Part shown: positions 16,666 to 25,803 of the stretch, piece by piece | Layout of the letters: every line of letters begins with the position of its first letter | How positions within the stretch are numbered: position 1 is the first letter of the stretch | Program-made: the position numbers and the translations under genes | The notes under the pieces: model-generated | The model's input: the letters and a program-made list of their open reading frames with translations, nothing else | The model's database searches: none | Told to the model about the DNA's origin: nothing | Source of the DNA: Bryobacterales bacterium | GTDB lineage: Bacteria > Acidobacteriota > Terriglobia > Bryobacterales > Bryobacteraceae | Direction: 5' to 3' | Assembly: GCA_016716385.1 (NCBI GenBank) | Contig: JADJWL010000015.1 | Location: 1 to 64,000 of the forward strand | DNA: 64,000 nucleotides

Positions 16666-18657
16666 ATGCGTGTAACCGTCCTGCTGGCTGCGGCCCTGAG
16701 CTTGGCCGCTTCGGACCAAGTGAACGCTCCGCTCGAGACGTATAAGCCCGTCGAGCGCCGCCATTGGGCCTTTCAGCCCCGCCAGACCATCCAACCGCCG
16801 GCGATGGAAGGCGCTGCCTGGGTCAAGACTCCAGTGGATGCTTTCATCCTGGAGAAACTTCGCAAGAACGAACTCAAACCCGCGCCTCCCGCGGATCGGG
16901 CGACGCTGCTGCGGCGAGCGACCTTTGACATGCACGGTCTGCCGCCGACGCCGGAAGAGATCGACGCCTTCGTGAACGACCCTGCGCCCAACGCGTGGGA
17001 GAAGGTGGTGGACCGGCTTCTCGCTTCGCCCCGGTACGGGGAGCAATGGGGGCGGCACTGGCTGGACGTCGTGCGGTTTGCCGAGTCCGACGGCTATGAA
17101 TACGATCTGCACCGGCCGGACGCCTACCGCTACCGCGACTACGTCGTCCAGAGCTTCAACGAAGATAAGCCGTACAACCTCTTCCTGACCGAGCAACTGG
17201 CGGGCGACGAGATCGATTCGTCGAGCGATTTGCTGCGCGTCGCGAGCGGCTTCAATCGCCTGGGCGCGCTGCGCAAGAATGCCGGCAACCAGGAAGTGGC
17301 GAGTTCGCGCAACGAAGTGCTGACCGAGATGACGAACATTGTCGGTTCGGCATTCCTCGGTGTGACCCTCGGCTGCGCGCGCTGCCACGACCACAAGTTC
17401 GATCCCATCCGCCACACCGACTACTACCGGATGCAGGGCTTCTTCGCCCAGACGCACGCCGACGACATTCTGCTGGCGAACGAACAGGAGCAGAAGGCGT
17501 GGAAAGCCACGGTCGAGCCAATTGAAGAAGAGAAACGGCAGATCCGCCGCAAGATGCGCGGACTCGAAGGTCCGGAGAAGATCGCGCTCGAAGAGAAGCT
17601 GGAAGAGTTGGACGAGAAGATGCCGGCGCCGCTTTCCGCACTCTACTCGGTGAAGAACGACCGCGAGAAGGCAACGCCGATTCACGTGCTGGCGCGCGGC
17701 GAGCATTTGAACAAGGGCGCCAAGGTGGGGATGCGGCCGCTCGGTGTGCTGCTGTCCGATGACCTGCCGGAATTGCCGGTTGACAGTGATAAGCCGCGCA
17801 CTCGGCTGGCCGAGTGGATGACGAAGGCGGACCATCCTCTTACCGCACGGGTAATGGCGAACCGGATCTGGCATTATCACTTCGGCCGGGGCATCGTCGC
17901 GACGCCCAACGATTTCGGCCGCATGGGCGTGAAGCCGTCCCATCCTGAACTGCTGGATTACCTGGCCAACCAGTATGTCCAGGGCGGCTGGAAGATGAAG
18001 CCGCTGCACAAGATGATTCTGTTGAGCAGCACCTACCAGCAGAGCAGCACGTCGCCCATGGAGGAGACCGCAGCCGCGAAAGACGCGGCGAACACGCTTC
18101 TCTGGAAGTTCAATCGCCGGCGCCTCGAAGCCGAAGAACTGCGCGACGCGATGCTGGCGATTTCCGGGCGTTTGAATGCCGCGACCGGCGGACCCAGCGT
18201 GATGCTGCCGATCGACAACGATCTTGTGCTGCTGCTGAAGCGCCCGAATCTGTGGGTGCCGACCAAGGATGCGACGCTGCACGACCGCCGCAGCATGTAC
18301 CTGATCTACAAGCGCAACCTGCGGCTGCCATTCATGGAAGTGTTCGATATGCCGGACATGCAGTTCTCCTGCGCGCGCCGCGAACAGTCGACGCATGCGC
18401 CGCAGGCGCTCGAATTGCTGAACGGCAAGACGTCGAACGATCTGGCCCGTTCCCTCGCACAGCGTTTGCTGAGGGAGCGCGGCACAACCACTGAGCGCAT
18501 CGATTACGCGTTCCGCCTCGCCACTGGGCGGTTGCCCACGGACGCCGAGAAGGCGCGTATCGTGCGCTACCTCGATGACGGTCCGGAAGACCCAGGCATC
18601 GTCAAGGAATTCGCGCTCGCGGTGTTTAACCTGAACGCGTTCCTGTACGTGAACTAG
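16666..18657 (+). CDS. DUF1549 and DUF1553 domain protein (PSD1-type)
   Basis: A 663-aa exported protein starting at the ATG 16666 with signal peptide MRVTVLLAAALSLAASD; the long upstream extension of the frame is antisense to acs. The DUF1549 part covers roughly residues 40-250 (HWAFQP, VDAFILEKLRKN, FDMHGLPPTPEEIDAFVND, RYGEQWGRHWLDVVRFAES, TLGCARCHDHKFDPI). The CxxCH in CARCH is heme c-like but is a standard part of this domain. The DUF1553 part covers roughly 370-640 (RLAEWMTKADHPLTARVMANRIWHYHFGRGI, HPELLDYLA, ARREQSTHAPQALELLN). Many planctomycete homologues carry an N-terminal cytochrome domain, absent here. Function is not established; homologues commonly pair with DUF1501 proteins, as here. 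Confidence 0.9.
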   Translation: MRVTVLLAAALSLAASDQVNAPLETYKPVERRHWAFQPRQTIQPPAMEGAAWVKTPVDAFILEKLRKNELKPAPPADRATLLRRATFDMHGLPPTPEEIDAFVNDPAPNAWEKVVDRLLASPRYGEQWGRHWLDVVRFAESDGYEYDLHRPDAYRYRDYVVQSFNEDKPYNLFLTEQLAGDEIDSSSDLLRVASGFNRLGALRKNAGNQEVASSRNEVLTEMTNIVGSAFLGVTLGCARCHDHKFDPIRHTDYYRMQGFFAQTHADDILLANEQEQKAWKATVEPIEEEKRQIRRKMRGLEGPEKIALEEKLEELDEKMPAPLSALYSVKNDREKATPIHVLARGEHLNKGAKVGMRPLGVLLSDDLPELPVDSDKPRTRLAEWMTKADHPLTARVMANRIWHYHFGRGIVATPNDFGRMGVKPSHPELLDYLANQYVQGGWKMKPLHKMILLSSTYQQSSTSPMEETAAAKDAANTLLWKFNRRRLEAEELRDAMLAISGRLNAATGGPSVMLPIDNDLVLLLKRPNLWVPTKDATLHDRRSMYLIYKRNLRLPFMEVFDMPDMQFSCARREQSTHAPQALELLNGKTSNDLARSLAQRLLRERGTTTERIDYAFRLATGRLPTDAEKARIVRYLDDGPEDPGIVKEFALAVFNLNAFLYVN

Positions 18658-18668
18658 GAGTTCGAAGA

Positions 18669-20090
18669 ATGGCTGAGCACGTCCGCTACGCCCGGAACCG
18701 CCGGGAGTTTTTGACGGATTGTTTTTGCGGGGTCGGTTCGCTGGCGTTCGCCTCGATGATGGCCCGCGAGCAGGCCCGCGCCGCTCGCTTCAATCCGCTG
18801 GCGCCGAAGGCGCCGCACTTCGAGGCGAAAGCCAAGTCCATGATCTTCGTCTACATGGCCGGCGGACCGTCGCACCTCGAAACGTTCGATCCGAAGCCGC
18901 TACTGAACGAACTGCACGGGCAGAAGCGCCCGGCCGAGTTCGGCGAAGCGAAATACCAGTTCGTCGACGACAAGTCGCGCATCCTGGGCACCAAGCGCAG
19001 CTTCAAGAAGTACGGCAAGTCGGGCATCGACATCTCCGATCTGTTTCCGTACCAGGCGGAAGTGGCCGACGAACTGTGCATCCTGCGCTCGATGTACGGC
19101 GACATGGTGGTGCACTCGGCCGCACAGTACCAGATGATGACCGGAAGGGTCATTCCGGGGTTCCCGGCGATGGGGAGCTGGGTCACCTACGGTCTGGGCG
19201 CGGAAGCGGAGAATCTGCCGGCCTACGTCGTGATGCCGGACGGGCGCGGCGCGCAGGAGGCCGGCGTGCCGATGTACACGCACGGATTTCTTCCCGCCGT
19301 CTACCAGCCGTCGATGTTCCGTCCCGGCAAGCGGCCTGTGCTGAATCTGGACCTGCCGGAAGACGTGGCCATGGACCGGCGCCGCAAGACGATCGACCTG
19401 ATCCGCGGCCTGAATGAGGACAACCTCATCGGCGAGGATCCGGAGTTTGCCGCTCGGATCTCGGCGTACGACACCGCCTTCAAGATGCAGACCGAGGCGC
19501 CGGAAATCTTCGACATTTCGAAGGAGCCGAAAGAGACGCTGGAGATGTACGGCGTCGATGACCCGAAGACCGACGACTACGGAAGGCGCTGCCTGCTGGC
19601 GCGCCGCATGGTCGAGAACGGCGTGCGGTTCGTGTGCGTGGTTTCGGGCGGCGGCAGCGGCAACCAGGAATGGGACGCGCACGGCGATATCGAAGAGAAC
19701 CATATCCGGATGGCAGGCCAGACCGATAAGCCGGTCGCCGCGCTCATCAAGGATCTGAAGCGGCGCGGGCTGCTGGATTCAACGATCGTGCTGTGGGGCG
19801 GCGAATTCGGCCGCTCTCCCGAATCGCAGGGGACGACCGGCCGCGACCACCACGCGCTGGGCTTCACGATGTACGTTGCGGGCGGTGGATTCAAGGGCGG
19901 TACCATCTACGGCGCGACCGACGCGATCGGACTGCGTGCCGTCGAGAACCCGATCCACTTCCGTGACCTGCATGCCACCGTCCTCAACCAGCTTGGCTTG
20001 AGCCAGGATCAGTTGAGCTTTATGCACCAGGGACGCCGCGAACGCCTCACGGAAGTTCACGGACGCATCATCAAGGAGATTATCGCGTGA
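18669..20090 (+). CDS. DUF1501 domain-containing protein (Tat-exported, sulfatase-like fold)
   Basis: The protein has 473 aa and begins 11 bases after the DUF1549/1553 stop. The N-terminus RNRREFLTDCFCGVGSLAFASMM is a Tat-type signal. DUF1501 landmarks: KSMIFVYMAGGPSHLETFDPK near 55, KSGIDISDLFPYQAEVADEL near 118, SAAQYQMMTGR near 155, GSWVTYGLGAE, LARRMVENGVRFVCV near 310, and LWGGEFGRSPESQG with GRDHHALGFTMYVAGGG near 375-400. The fold belongs to the alkaline phosphatase/sulfatase group, with metal-binding Asp/His residues. No sulfatase Cys/Ser-x-Pro-x-Arg maturation motif is seen. Substrate unknown. It forms a co-exported unit with its neighbours. Confidence 0.92.
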   Translation: MAEHVRYARNRREFLTDCFCGVGSLAFASMMAREQARAARFNPLAPKAPHFEAKAKSMIFVYMAGGPSHLETFDPKPLLNELHGQKRPAEFGEAKYQFVDDKSRILGTKRSFKKYGKSGIDISDLFPYQAEVADELCILRSMYGDMVVHSAAQYQMMTGRVIPGFPAMGSWVTYGLGAEAENLPAYVVMPDGRGAQEAGVPMYTHGFLPAVYQPSMFRPGKRPVLNLDLPEDVAMDRRRKTIDLIRGLNEDNLIGEDPEFAARISAYDTAFKMQTEAPEIFDISKEPKETLEMYGVDDPKTDDYGRRCLLARRMVENGVRFVCVVSGGGSGNQEWDAHGDIEENHIRMAGQTDKPVAALIKDLKRRGLLDSTIVLWGGEFGRSPESQGTTGRDHHALGFTMYVAGGGFKGGTIYGATDAIGLRAVENPIHFRDLHATVLNQLGLSQDQLSFMHQGRRERLTEVHGRIIKEIIA

Positions 20091-21352
20091 TGACTGACCG
20101 CCGCCATTTCATGAAGTATGTCTCGGCACTCCCCCTGCTCGGGACGATCTGGTTCGATGGATTCCGGTCCAAGGCGTTCGCCGCCGCGGGCAAGTCGAGC
20201 TTCGGCAACAACTGCTACACGCGCATCGGGCTCCGGCCGCTGATCAACGCGCGCGGCACGTGGACGTACTTGAGTGGATCGCTCGAACTTCCCGAAGTGC
20301 GATCGACCGTCGACGAAGCGGCGAATTACTTCGTCGACATGTATGAACTGCAGCAGGCAGTCGGCAAGCGCCTCGCCGAGTTGTCGGGCGCCGAGTTCGG
20401 CATGGTGACCTCGGGCGCCGCCGGCGCGATGGCCGCGGCAACGGCGGCCTGTATCGCCGGCGCGGATCCGGCCCGTGTGTGGCAACTGCCGGACACCACT
20501 GGCCTCAAGCATGAGGTCGTGATGCTGGGCGGACGGAGCGCGTTCGATAACGCGATCCGCCTCGCGGGCGGCAAACTGGTGGTGATCCGGTCGCTCGAAG
20601 AACTGCCGGGAGCCATCAACAGCAAGACAGCGATGGTCTACACGACTTGGGGAGAAGAGCGGCTGGAGAAAGCGCTCAAGATCACCAAACCGGCCGGAGT
20701 GCCGGTGCTCGTCGACAAGGCCGCGGGGATCCCGCCGATCGAGAACCTGTCGCTGTTTGCCAGGATGGGCGTCGATCTCTACACGTTCAGCGGCGGCAAG
20801 GGGCTGCGGGGGCCACAGTGCTCCGGTCTGTTGCTCGGCCGCAAGGACCTGATTCAGGCGGCGCTGGCCAACTACAGTCCCTGGGAGGGCGCGGTCTGCC
20901 GTCCGATGAAGGTGGGCAAGGAAGAGATCATGGGGTGCCTCGCCGCGGTCGAGGCGTGGAAGAAGATTGACCTCTCGCAGATGGACAAAGAGTGGGAACA
21001 GCGCGTCCAGCGAATTGCGAAAGTTGCCGAGACCGTGCCGGGCGTCTCGACCGAAATCCAGATCCCACAAGGCGGCAACCGCTACCCGACGCTGACGGTT
21101 GCGTGGGACGTCCAGAAATGGGGCTTCTCCGTGCAGGACTGCGCCATCCAGTTGCGCGAAGGCGAACCGCGCATCGAGGTGCTGACGGCGGACAACCCGA
21201 GCCTGGTGCCGGCAGTACGCGAGGGCTATCCGAATAAAGGACCACAGCGTGCCGACCGGCTGCAGATCATCCCGTCGACGCTCAAGCCCGGCGAGGATCT
21301 GATCATCGGCAAGCGCCTGCGAGAGATTTTGGGCGCGGCACGCAAGGCGTAG
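20090..21352 (+). CDS. Tat-exported SelA-like PLP-dependent enzyme
   Basis: The product has 420 aa. The ATG at 20090 overlaps the previous stop by one base (TGATG); a GTG one codon upstream is the alternative. The signal TDRRHFMKYVSALPLLG is a good Tat consensus, ending near AFAAAG. The mature part resembles the selenocysteine synthase (SelA) and D-glucosaminate-6-phosphate ammonia-lyase group: LRPLINARGTWTYLSGS near 45, GAEFGMVTSGAAGAMAAATA near 105, VPVLVDKAAGIPP near 205 and Schiff-base Lys237 in FSGGKGLRGPQ. No tRNA-binding N-terminal domain of true SelA is present. The likely chemistry is beta-elimination or amino exchange on an exported substrate. Exported PLP enzymes are uncommon. Confidence 0.85.
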   Translation: MTDRRHFMKYVSALPLLGTIWFDGFRSKAFAAAGKSSFGNNCYTRIGLRPLINARGTWTYLSGSLELPEVRSTVDEAANYFVDMYELQQAVGKRLAELSGAEFGMVTSGAAGAMAAATAACIAGADPARVWQLPDTTGLKHEVVMLGGRSAFDNAIRLAGGKLVVIRSLEELPGAINSKTAMVYTTWGEERLEKALKITKPAGVPVLVDKAAGIPPIENLSLFARMGVDLYTFSGGKGLRGPQCSGLLLGRKDLIQAALANYSPWEGAVCRPMKVGKEEIMGCLAAVEAWKKIDLSQMDKEWEQRVQRIAKVAETVPGVSTEIQIPQGGNRYPTLTVAWDVQKWGFSVQDCAIQLREGEPRIEVLTADNPSLVPAVREGYPNKGPQRADRLQIIPSTLKPGEDLIIGKRLREILGAARKA

Positions 21353-21361
21353 CGCCCGGCG

Positions 21362-23173
21362 TTAGTCTTTGCCCTTGGTCACCACCGCGAGGGCTGCGTC
21401 GATATCTTTCATCAACTCCGGCGGATTCCCAGCGGCGTAGACGGTCCAGGGATCTTTCGCGATTTCCTCCCGCGCATAGCGGCGCAACGCCTCCACCTGG
21501 CCGGGGGTGACGCGCGGCGCGTTCGCCATCTCGAAGAACATCTCGCTCAAGCGGAAACTGCGCGACAGCAGGTCGACGCGGCTCTTCTCTTCGGAGGTGC
21601 CCGCGGCCGCGGCGGCGCTGTTCAGGATGCGGCGGCACTCCCGCACCATCTGCCGCTGTTGCTCGCTGCGAAGGTCGAACTGGTTCGACCATTTGCGCAG
21701 CTTGCGCTCCGCGTCATTGTCCATCAGGATCCACAACCGGTGCAGCAGGTCGAAGTAGCGTTCCATGTCCGCGCGCGCGCCGGGAAACAGATCGCGGCTC
21801 AGTTGCCGCCACAGCAGGTCGGCCTCCAGGTCAGGGTTCCACCACAGGCGCGCCGTCACCCACAGTTTGAGGCCATCCAGGCCCCAGTTCGGATAGCTCT
21901 CCATGTGCTGGTAGCCCCACGTGAGGCCGCGCTGCCTGGCTTCGCGCAGCAGGCGGCTGGTGAGCCCCGTATACATCCGCGGGATGAAGTACATGTGACC
22001 CTGGCCCCAGTCATGGTTCCCCATCTGCGGGGACACACGCTGCCACGTCTCGAGGATGTGGCTGCCGGGTTCGAACCGCTTGTCGATCAGGGTGTCGCCG
22101 ATTGTGAACACCACCACGGGCAGAATCGAGGGATGCAGTGGCTCCGACGGCGGTTCGCGCACATCGGAGTACGCAATGTACACGATCGTCTTGTCCGGCC
22201 GGGTCTTCTCCAGGCGCCTGGCGAGCGCGCTCAGGAACCTCGCGTTCATGGCGGAATAGGCCGTGGCCTTGTCCGGCGCGGCCTTCACTTCGCGGGTACA
22301 GCGGTCGCACTCGCAGTGGACGTGCGAGTCCTGAATCGAGAACGACAGGTACGCTCGCTCAGGGTGCGCGCGGAAGTAGGCTTCGGCTGACTCGACCGCC
22401 GCGTCGATGAGCGCGGGTTCGGTGAAGCACGGGTTCCACTTCTGGTCCGCGGGGTCGGACGGGATGTAGCGGGCGCCGTTCAGCAGCGGGTAGATGGCGG
22501 GATACCGGGTGGCGAACCGCTCCGGGGGAAAACGCTGGAACATGCTGTGCTGGTGGGAGAACTCGACGGAATCTTTTCGGAATGCCGCGTTGCGCCAGAG
22601 CCACTCGCGCTCTTCCTGGCGCACCGGGACCTGGTCCGTGCCGCCGGTTCCCCGCATCCCGCCCACGCCGCTCATCATCGAGTTCTTCACGTAGGGCTGT
22701 TCGGTAATGTCGACGCCGTCCGGGACGATGACTTCGGCCCTCGAGGGAAGGCTGGTCCAGGATTCCAGCGGCAGGTAGAAGCGGACCCCGGCAAACCGGT
22801 CGAGGAAGGCGGCGGCGCCGTAGAATGTGCCGGCCGGCGATCCGCCGCGGATCCAGATGCGGTTCCCGCGGCGGCGGATCAGGAAGCCGTCACGGTAGAG
22901 GTTGGTCTGGGGCGCCGAAGGAGTGGCGCCGATCTCAATGACGGCGGCCTCGGGCGGCGGCGCGGCGGCGGCGGACAGGATGGCGAAACCGTCCTGTGAC
23001 CGGGTCGCCTTCCGCAGCCACTCCTGGAGGAGCCGCGCGGCGGCTTGCTCGCGCTCCTCGGGCTGTGGAGGAACCACCAGAACGGTTGCGGCGGGTTGGA
23101 GTGGCGCCGCCGGAACGGGCGCCACAACCCCCAGGGCGATGAATGTTGACAGAAGGACGGAATGCCTGCGCAT
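21362..23173 (-). CDS. DUF4838 domain-containing exported protein
   Basis: The protein has 603 aa from the ATG at 23173, chosen over one 15 codons upstream because it gives the signal peptide MRRHSVLLSTFIALGVVAPVPA. Residues about 30-150 resemble the N-terminal alpha/beta domain found in alpha-glucuronidase-like proteins (VIEIGATPSAPQ, DGFLIRRRGNRIWIRGGSPA, FLDRFAGVRFYLP). The DUF4838 part follows, with YLSFSIQDSHVHCECDRCT near 290, KTIVYIAYSDVREPPS and ESYPNWGLDGLKLWVTARLWWNPDLE near 450. The CxCxxC may bind metal. Such proteins usually sit in polysaccharide-degradation contexts, but activity is unproven. It follows the MFS gene by 44 bases and is likely cotranscribed. Confidence 0.82.
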   Translation of the reverse strand: MRRHSVLLSTFIALGVVAPVPAAPLQPAATVLVVPPQPEEREQAAARLLQEWLRKATRSQDGFAILSAAAAPPPEAAVIEIGATPSAPQTNLYRDGFLIRRRGNRIWIRGGSPAGTFYGAAAFLDRFAGVRFYLPLESWTSLPSRAEVIVPDGVDITEQPYVKNSMMSGVGGMRGTGGTDQVPVRQEEREWLWRNAAFRKDSVEFSHQHSMFQRFPPERFATRYPAIYPLLNGARYIPSDPADQKWNPCFTEPALIDAAVESAEAYFRAHPERAYLSFSIQDSHVHCECDRCTREVKAAPDKATAYSAMNARFLSALARRLEKTRPDKTIVYIAYSDVREPPSEPLHPSILPVVVFTIGDTLIDKRFEPGSHILETWQRVSPQMGNHDWGQGHMYFIPRMYTGLTSRLLREARQRGLTWGYQHMESYPNWGLDGLKLWVTARLWWNPDLEADLLWRQLSRDLFPGARADMERYFDLLHRLWILMDNDAERKLRKWSNQFDLRSEQQRQMVRECRRILNSAAAAAGTSEEKSRVDLLSRSFRLSEMFFEMANAPRVTPGQVEALRRYAREEIAKDPWTVYAAGNPPELMKDIDAALAVVTKGKD

Positions 23174-23217
23174 CGCAGCTATTCTTCCCGAACGCGCAGC
23201 AAAAGACAAGCCCAGCA

Positions 23218-24378
23218 CTACTCGGGTAACTGGCCGCGGGTGTCGGGCAGGGTACGAAGCAGCAGCGCGCCAAGCAGAAAGAACGCGCTATTGCAGGCGA
23301 GGGCGGCGCCGGCGCCGGCCCAGTCCGCGGCGGAGCCGATCAGGTACGGCGCCAGCGCGCTGAGCCCGCGTCCGAAGTTGTAGGTAAAGCCCTGGCCCGC
23401 TCCGCGCAGTGCCGTGGGATACAGTTCGGCCAGTAGCACGCCGAAGAGACTGAAGTAGCCCGATCCGAAAAAGCCGATCAGGGGACCGATTGCCAGCAGC
23501 AGCCCCTCGCCGGCAATCCGCGGCGCCAGGCCGTAGAGCGGCGTCAAGGCCGCCGCAGCGAGCATGTAGGCGAGAAACACCGGGCGGCGTCCGAACCGGT
23601 CGGCGAGGTAGCCGAAGCTGATGTAGCCGAAGAAAGCGCCCAACTGCATCGGCAGGACCCAGGCGCTGGTTCGGACGATGTCCAGCCCCGCGCCTCCCGC
23701 TTCCCGGGGCGCGGAAAGGAATCCAGGAACCCAGGTGAACAGGCCCCAATAGGCGAACAGAACCGAAGTAGTGAGGGCCGTGGCGAGCCAGGTGCGCCGG
23801 GCATAGGGCGGACGGAACAGTGCGGCGTAGGGCTGCGGAGGGGGGCGCTTCAGCCACACCTCGGGTTCGCGGACCCGCCGGCGGACCCAGGCGGCCAGCA
23901 GAGCCGGGAGCACTCCGGCCAGAAACAGGGCCCTCCAGCCGAAGCGGGGCAGGATCAGGGCGGACAGTCCAGCAGCCAGCATATAGCCGAGCGCCCAGCC
24001 CGACTGCATCCAGCCGATCGCCTTGCCGCGATGCCGGGCGGGCCACGTTTCCGAGATCAGCACGGCGCCCGCCGACCATTCGCCGCCCAACCCGAGCCCG
24101 ATCAGCGCCCGCCAGAACAGCAGGTGCGCCAGTCCCTGCGAGGTAGCCGATCCGGCCGAGGCGACCGAGTAGAGCAGAATCGTGTAGCTGAGGACGCGAG
24201 CGCGCCCGAACCGGTCCGCCGCCACGCCCGCAAGGATCCCGCCAGCGGAGGAAGCCAGCAGCGTCGCCGACGCGATCAATCCGGCGGTGGCGTTCGAAAA
24301 GCCGAACTCGGCGCGGATCGCCTGCAGCGCAAAGACATAGAGCAGCACGTCCATGGCGTCGAGCATGAATCCGGCCAT
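23218..24378 (-). CDS. MFS transporter (sugar/acid:H+ symporter-like)
   Basis: A 386-aa protein with about 12 membrane segments. The signature between TM2 and TM3 is AGVAADRFGRARVLSY, repeated after TM8 as GYLADRFGRRPVFLAY. GLGLGGEWSAGAVLISE and PARHRGKAIGWMQSG in the N-terminal half suggest the aromatic-acid or metabolite:H+ symporter groups. The substrate is not determinable; being next to DUF4838, it may import the sugar acid or oligosaccharide released by that protein. The first ATG begins inside TM1 (AGFMLDAMDVLLYVFAL). The frame stays open upstream for about 40 codons, including GTLGPAQWCALAAA, which looks like the usual pre-TM1 stretch but offers no ATG, GTG or TTG. Confidence 0.88.
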   Translation of the reverse strand: MAGFMLDAMDVLLYVFALQAIRAEFGFSNATAGLIASATLLASSAGGILAGVAADRFGRARVLSYTILLYSVASAGSATSQGLAHLLFWRALIGLGLGGEWSAGAVLISETWPARHRGKAIGWMQSGWALGYMLAAGLSALILPRFGWRALFLAGVLPALLAAWVRRRVREPEVWLKRPPPQPYAALFRPPYARRTWLATALTTSVLFAYWGLFTWVPGFLSAPREAGGAGLDIVRTSAWVLPMQLGAFFGYISFGYLADRFGRRPVFLAYMLAAAALTPLYGLAPRIAGEGLLLAIGPLIGFFGSGYFSLFGVLLAELYPTALRGAGQGFTYNFGRGLSALAPYLIGSAADWAGAGAALACNSAFFLLGALLLRTLPDTRGQLPE

Positions 24379-24533
24379 GGCCGCGGCGAGGGCGCACCAC
24401 TGCGCGGGACCGAGGGTGCCGGGAGGCTGGGTTCTGGCGCCGATGGAGTCGATTGTCCTGTCCGCGAGCCCCTCAGCGTAACGGCAGGAGGCTGGCGCGC
24501 GCCATTATACAGTAGACTGAAAGCTGAAGCCTT

Positions 24534-25802
24534 ATGTCTGTCTCCCGACGCTCTATCTGGATTCCCACTGCAGTTGCCTCTGTGCTTGCCGTGGGTGTTT
24601 GGTCGGTGAACGCCTTTTCCCAAGGGTCTGAGGAAGCCGGACCGGCATCGCCGGCGAGCCGGACTGCGGTGGTCACGGAGGGGACGCTTGCCCGCACGGC
24701 CGTGTTGACCGGAGAGACGCGCGCCCTGCGTTACGCATCGATCGCCGCGCCGGTGATGCGCGGCCCTGACTCCGGCCGGCAACTGGTGCTGATCCACCTC
24801 GCACCGGGCGGGTCGTTCGTGAAGAAGGGCGATATGGTCGCGCAGATCGACGCCCAGTCGCTCAAGGACCACATTGACGATATCCATTCGCAGGTCCAGC
24901 AGGCCGATGCCGACATTACCAAGCGGAAAGCTGAGCAAGCCATTGACTGGGAGAACCTGCAGCAGACGGTCCGCAACGCGAAGGCAGCGTGGGACAAGGC
25001 CAATCTCGATGCCAGCGCGTCTGAGATTCGCACGGTGATTGACACGGAACTGCTCAAACTCGCCGTGGAAGAGGCTGAAGCCTACTACAAGCAGGTCAAG
25101 CAGGAACTGAAGATCAAGCAGGACGCCTTCGCCGCGGAAATCCGGATCCTGGAATTGACCCGTGACCGCCACAGCCGGCACCGCGACCGGCACCGGGTGG
25201 ACCTCGAGCGTTTCACGATGTACGCGCCCATGGACGGCATCATCGTCATGCTATCCACATGGCGCGGGCAGATGGCGCAGATCGAGATGGGCGACGAAGT
25301 CCGGCCCGGCCAGCCGTTCATGCGCATCGTCGATCCGGGGTACATGCAGGTGGATGCCACCGTCAGCCAGGCGGGAAGCGAGGGCTTGCGGCTTGGCCAG
25401 GAGGCTGCGATCCGCTTTGACGCCTTTCCCGATCTCGAATTGCCCGGGACGGTGACCGGCATTGGCGCCATCGCCACGTCTGGCGGACGCCAGCAGTATT
25501 ACGTCCGCCGGTTGCCGGTCCAAGTCCGGATTAACGGTATTGACCGGCGTGTGATTCCCGATCTGTCAACCAGGGCGGAAGTCGTTCTCGAAAAGGTCGA
25601 CCACGCGCGGATCGTTCCTATCGAGGCGATTTCTCTAGACAACAGCAGGCACTTTGTGAATGTCTGGGCGGCAGGCAAGGTCGAGAGACGCCAGGTTGTC
25701 CTGGGGCTCACGAATGCGACGCACGCGCAGATCACAACGGGCCTCGACGCCGGCGAAACGGTGCTCCTGGGTGACACCGCGCCGCCGCCCGTCACCGATT
25801 GA
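24534..25802 (+). CDS. HlyD-type efflux periplasmic adaptor protein
   Basis: A 422-aa membrane-fusion protein: signal or anchor IWIPTAVASVLAVGVWSV at the N-terminus, then a split lipoyl-like domain (ASIAAPVMRG, LIHLAPGGSFVKKGDMVAQID, and YAPMDGIIVM after the hairpin). Residues about 115-220 form an alpha-helical coiled-coil hairpin. The beta-barrel domain follows (GQPFMRIVDPGYMQVDATV) and a membrane-proximal end (VVLGLTNATHAQITTGLDAGETVLLGD). It would link an inner-membrane pump to an outer-membrane channel, but no pump or TolC gene is present on either side. A -10-like TATACA lies at 24506-24511. The gene is divergent from the MFS gene, with 155 bases between. Confidence 0.85.
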   Translation: MSVSRRSIWIPTAVASVLAVGVWSVNAFSQGSEEAGPASPASRTAVVTEGTLARTAVLTGETRALRYASIAAPVMRGPDSGRQLVLIHLAPGGSFVKKGDMVAQIDAQSLKDHIDDIHSQVQQADADITKRKAEQAIDWENLQQTVRNAKAAWDKANLDASASEIRTVIDTELLKLAVEEAEAYYKQVKQELKIKQDAFAAEIRILELTRDRHSRHRDRHRVDLERFTMYAPMDGIIVMLSTWRGQMAQIEMGDEVRPGQPFMRIVDPGYMQVDATVSQAGSEGLRLGQEAAIRFDAFPDLELPGTVTGIGAIATSGGRQQYYVRRLPVQVRINGIDRRVIPDLSTRAEVVLEKVDHARIVPIEAISLDNSRHFVNVWAAGKVERRQVVLGLTNATHAQITTGLDAGETVLLGDTAPPPVTD

Positions 25803-25803
25803 T

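Noticed and set aside
16636..18396. A 586-codon open frame on the minus strand
   Set aside because: It is antisense to the DUF1549/DUF1553 gene, rich in Arg, His and Gln, with no domain.
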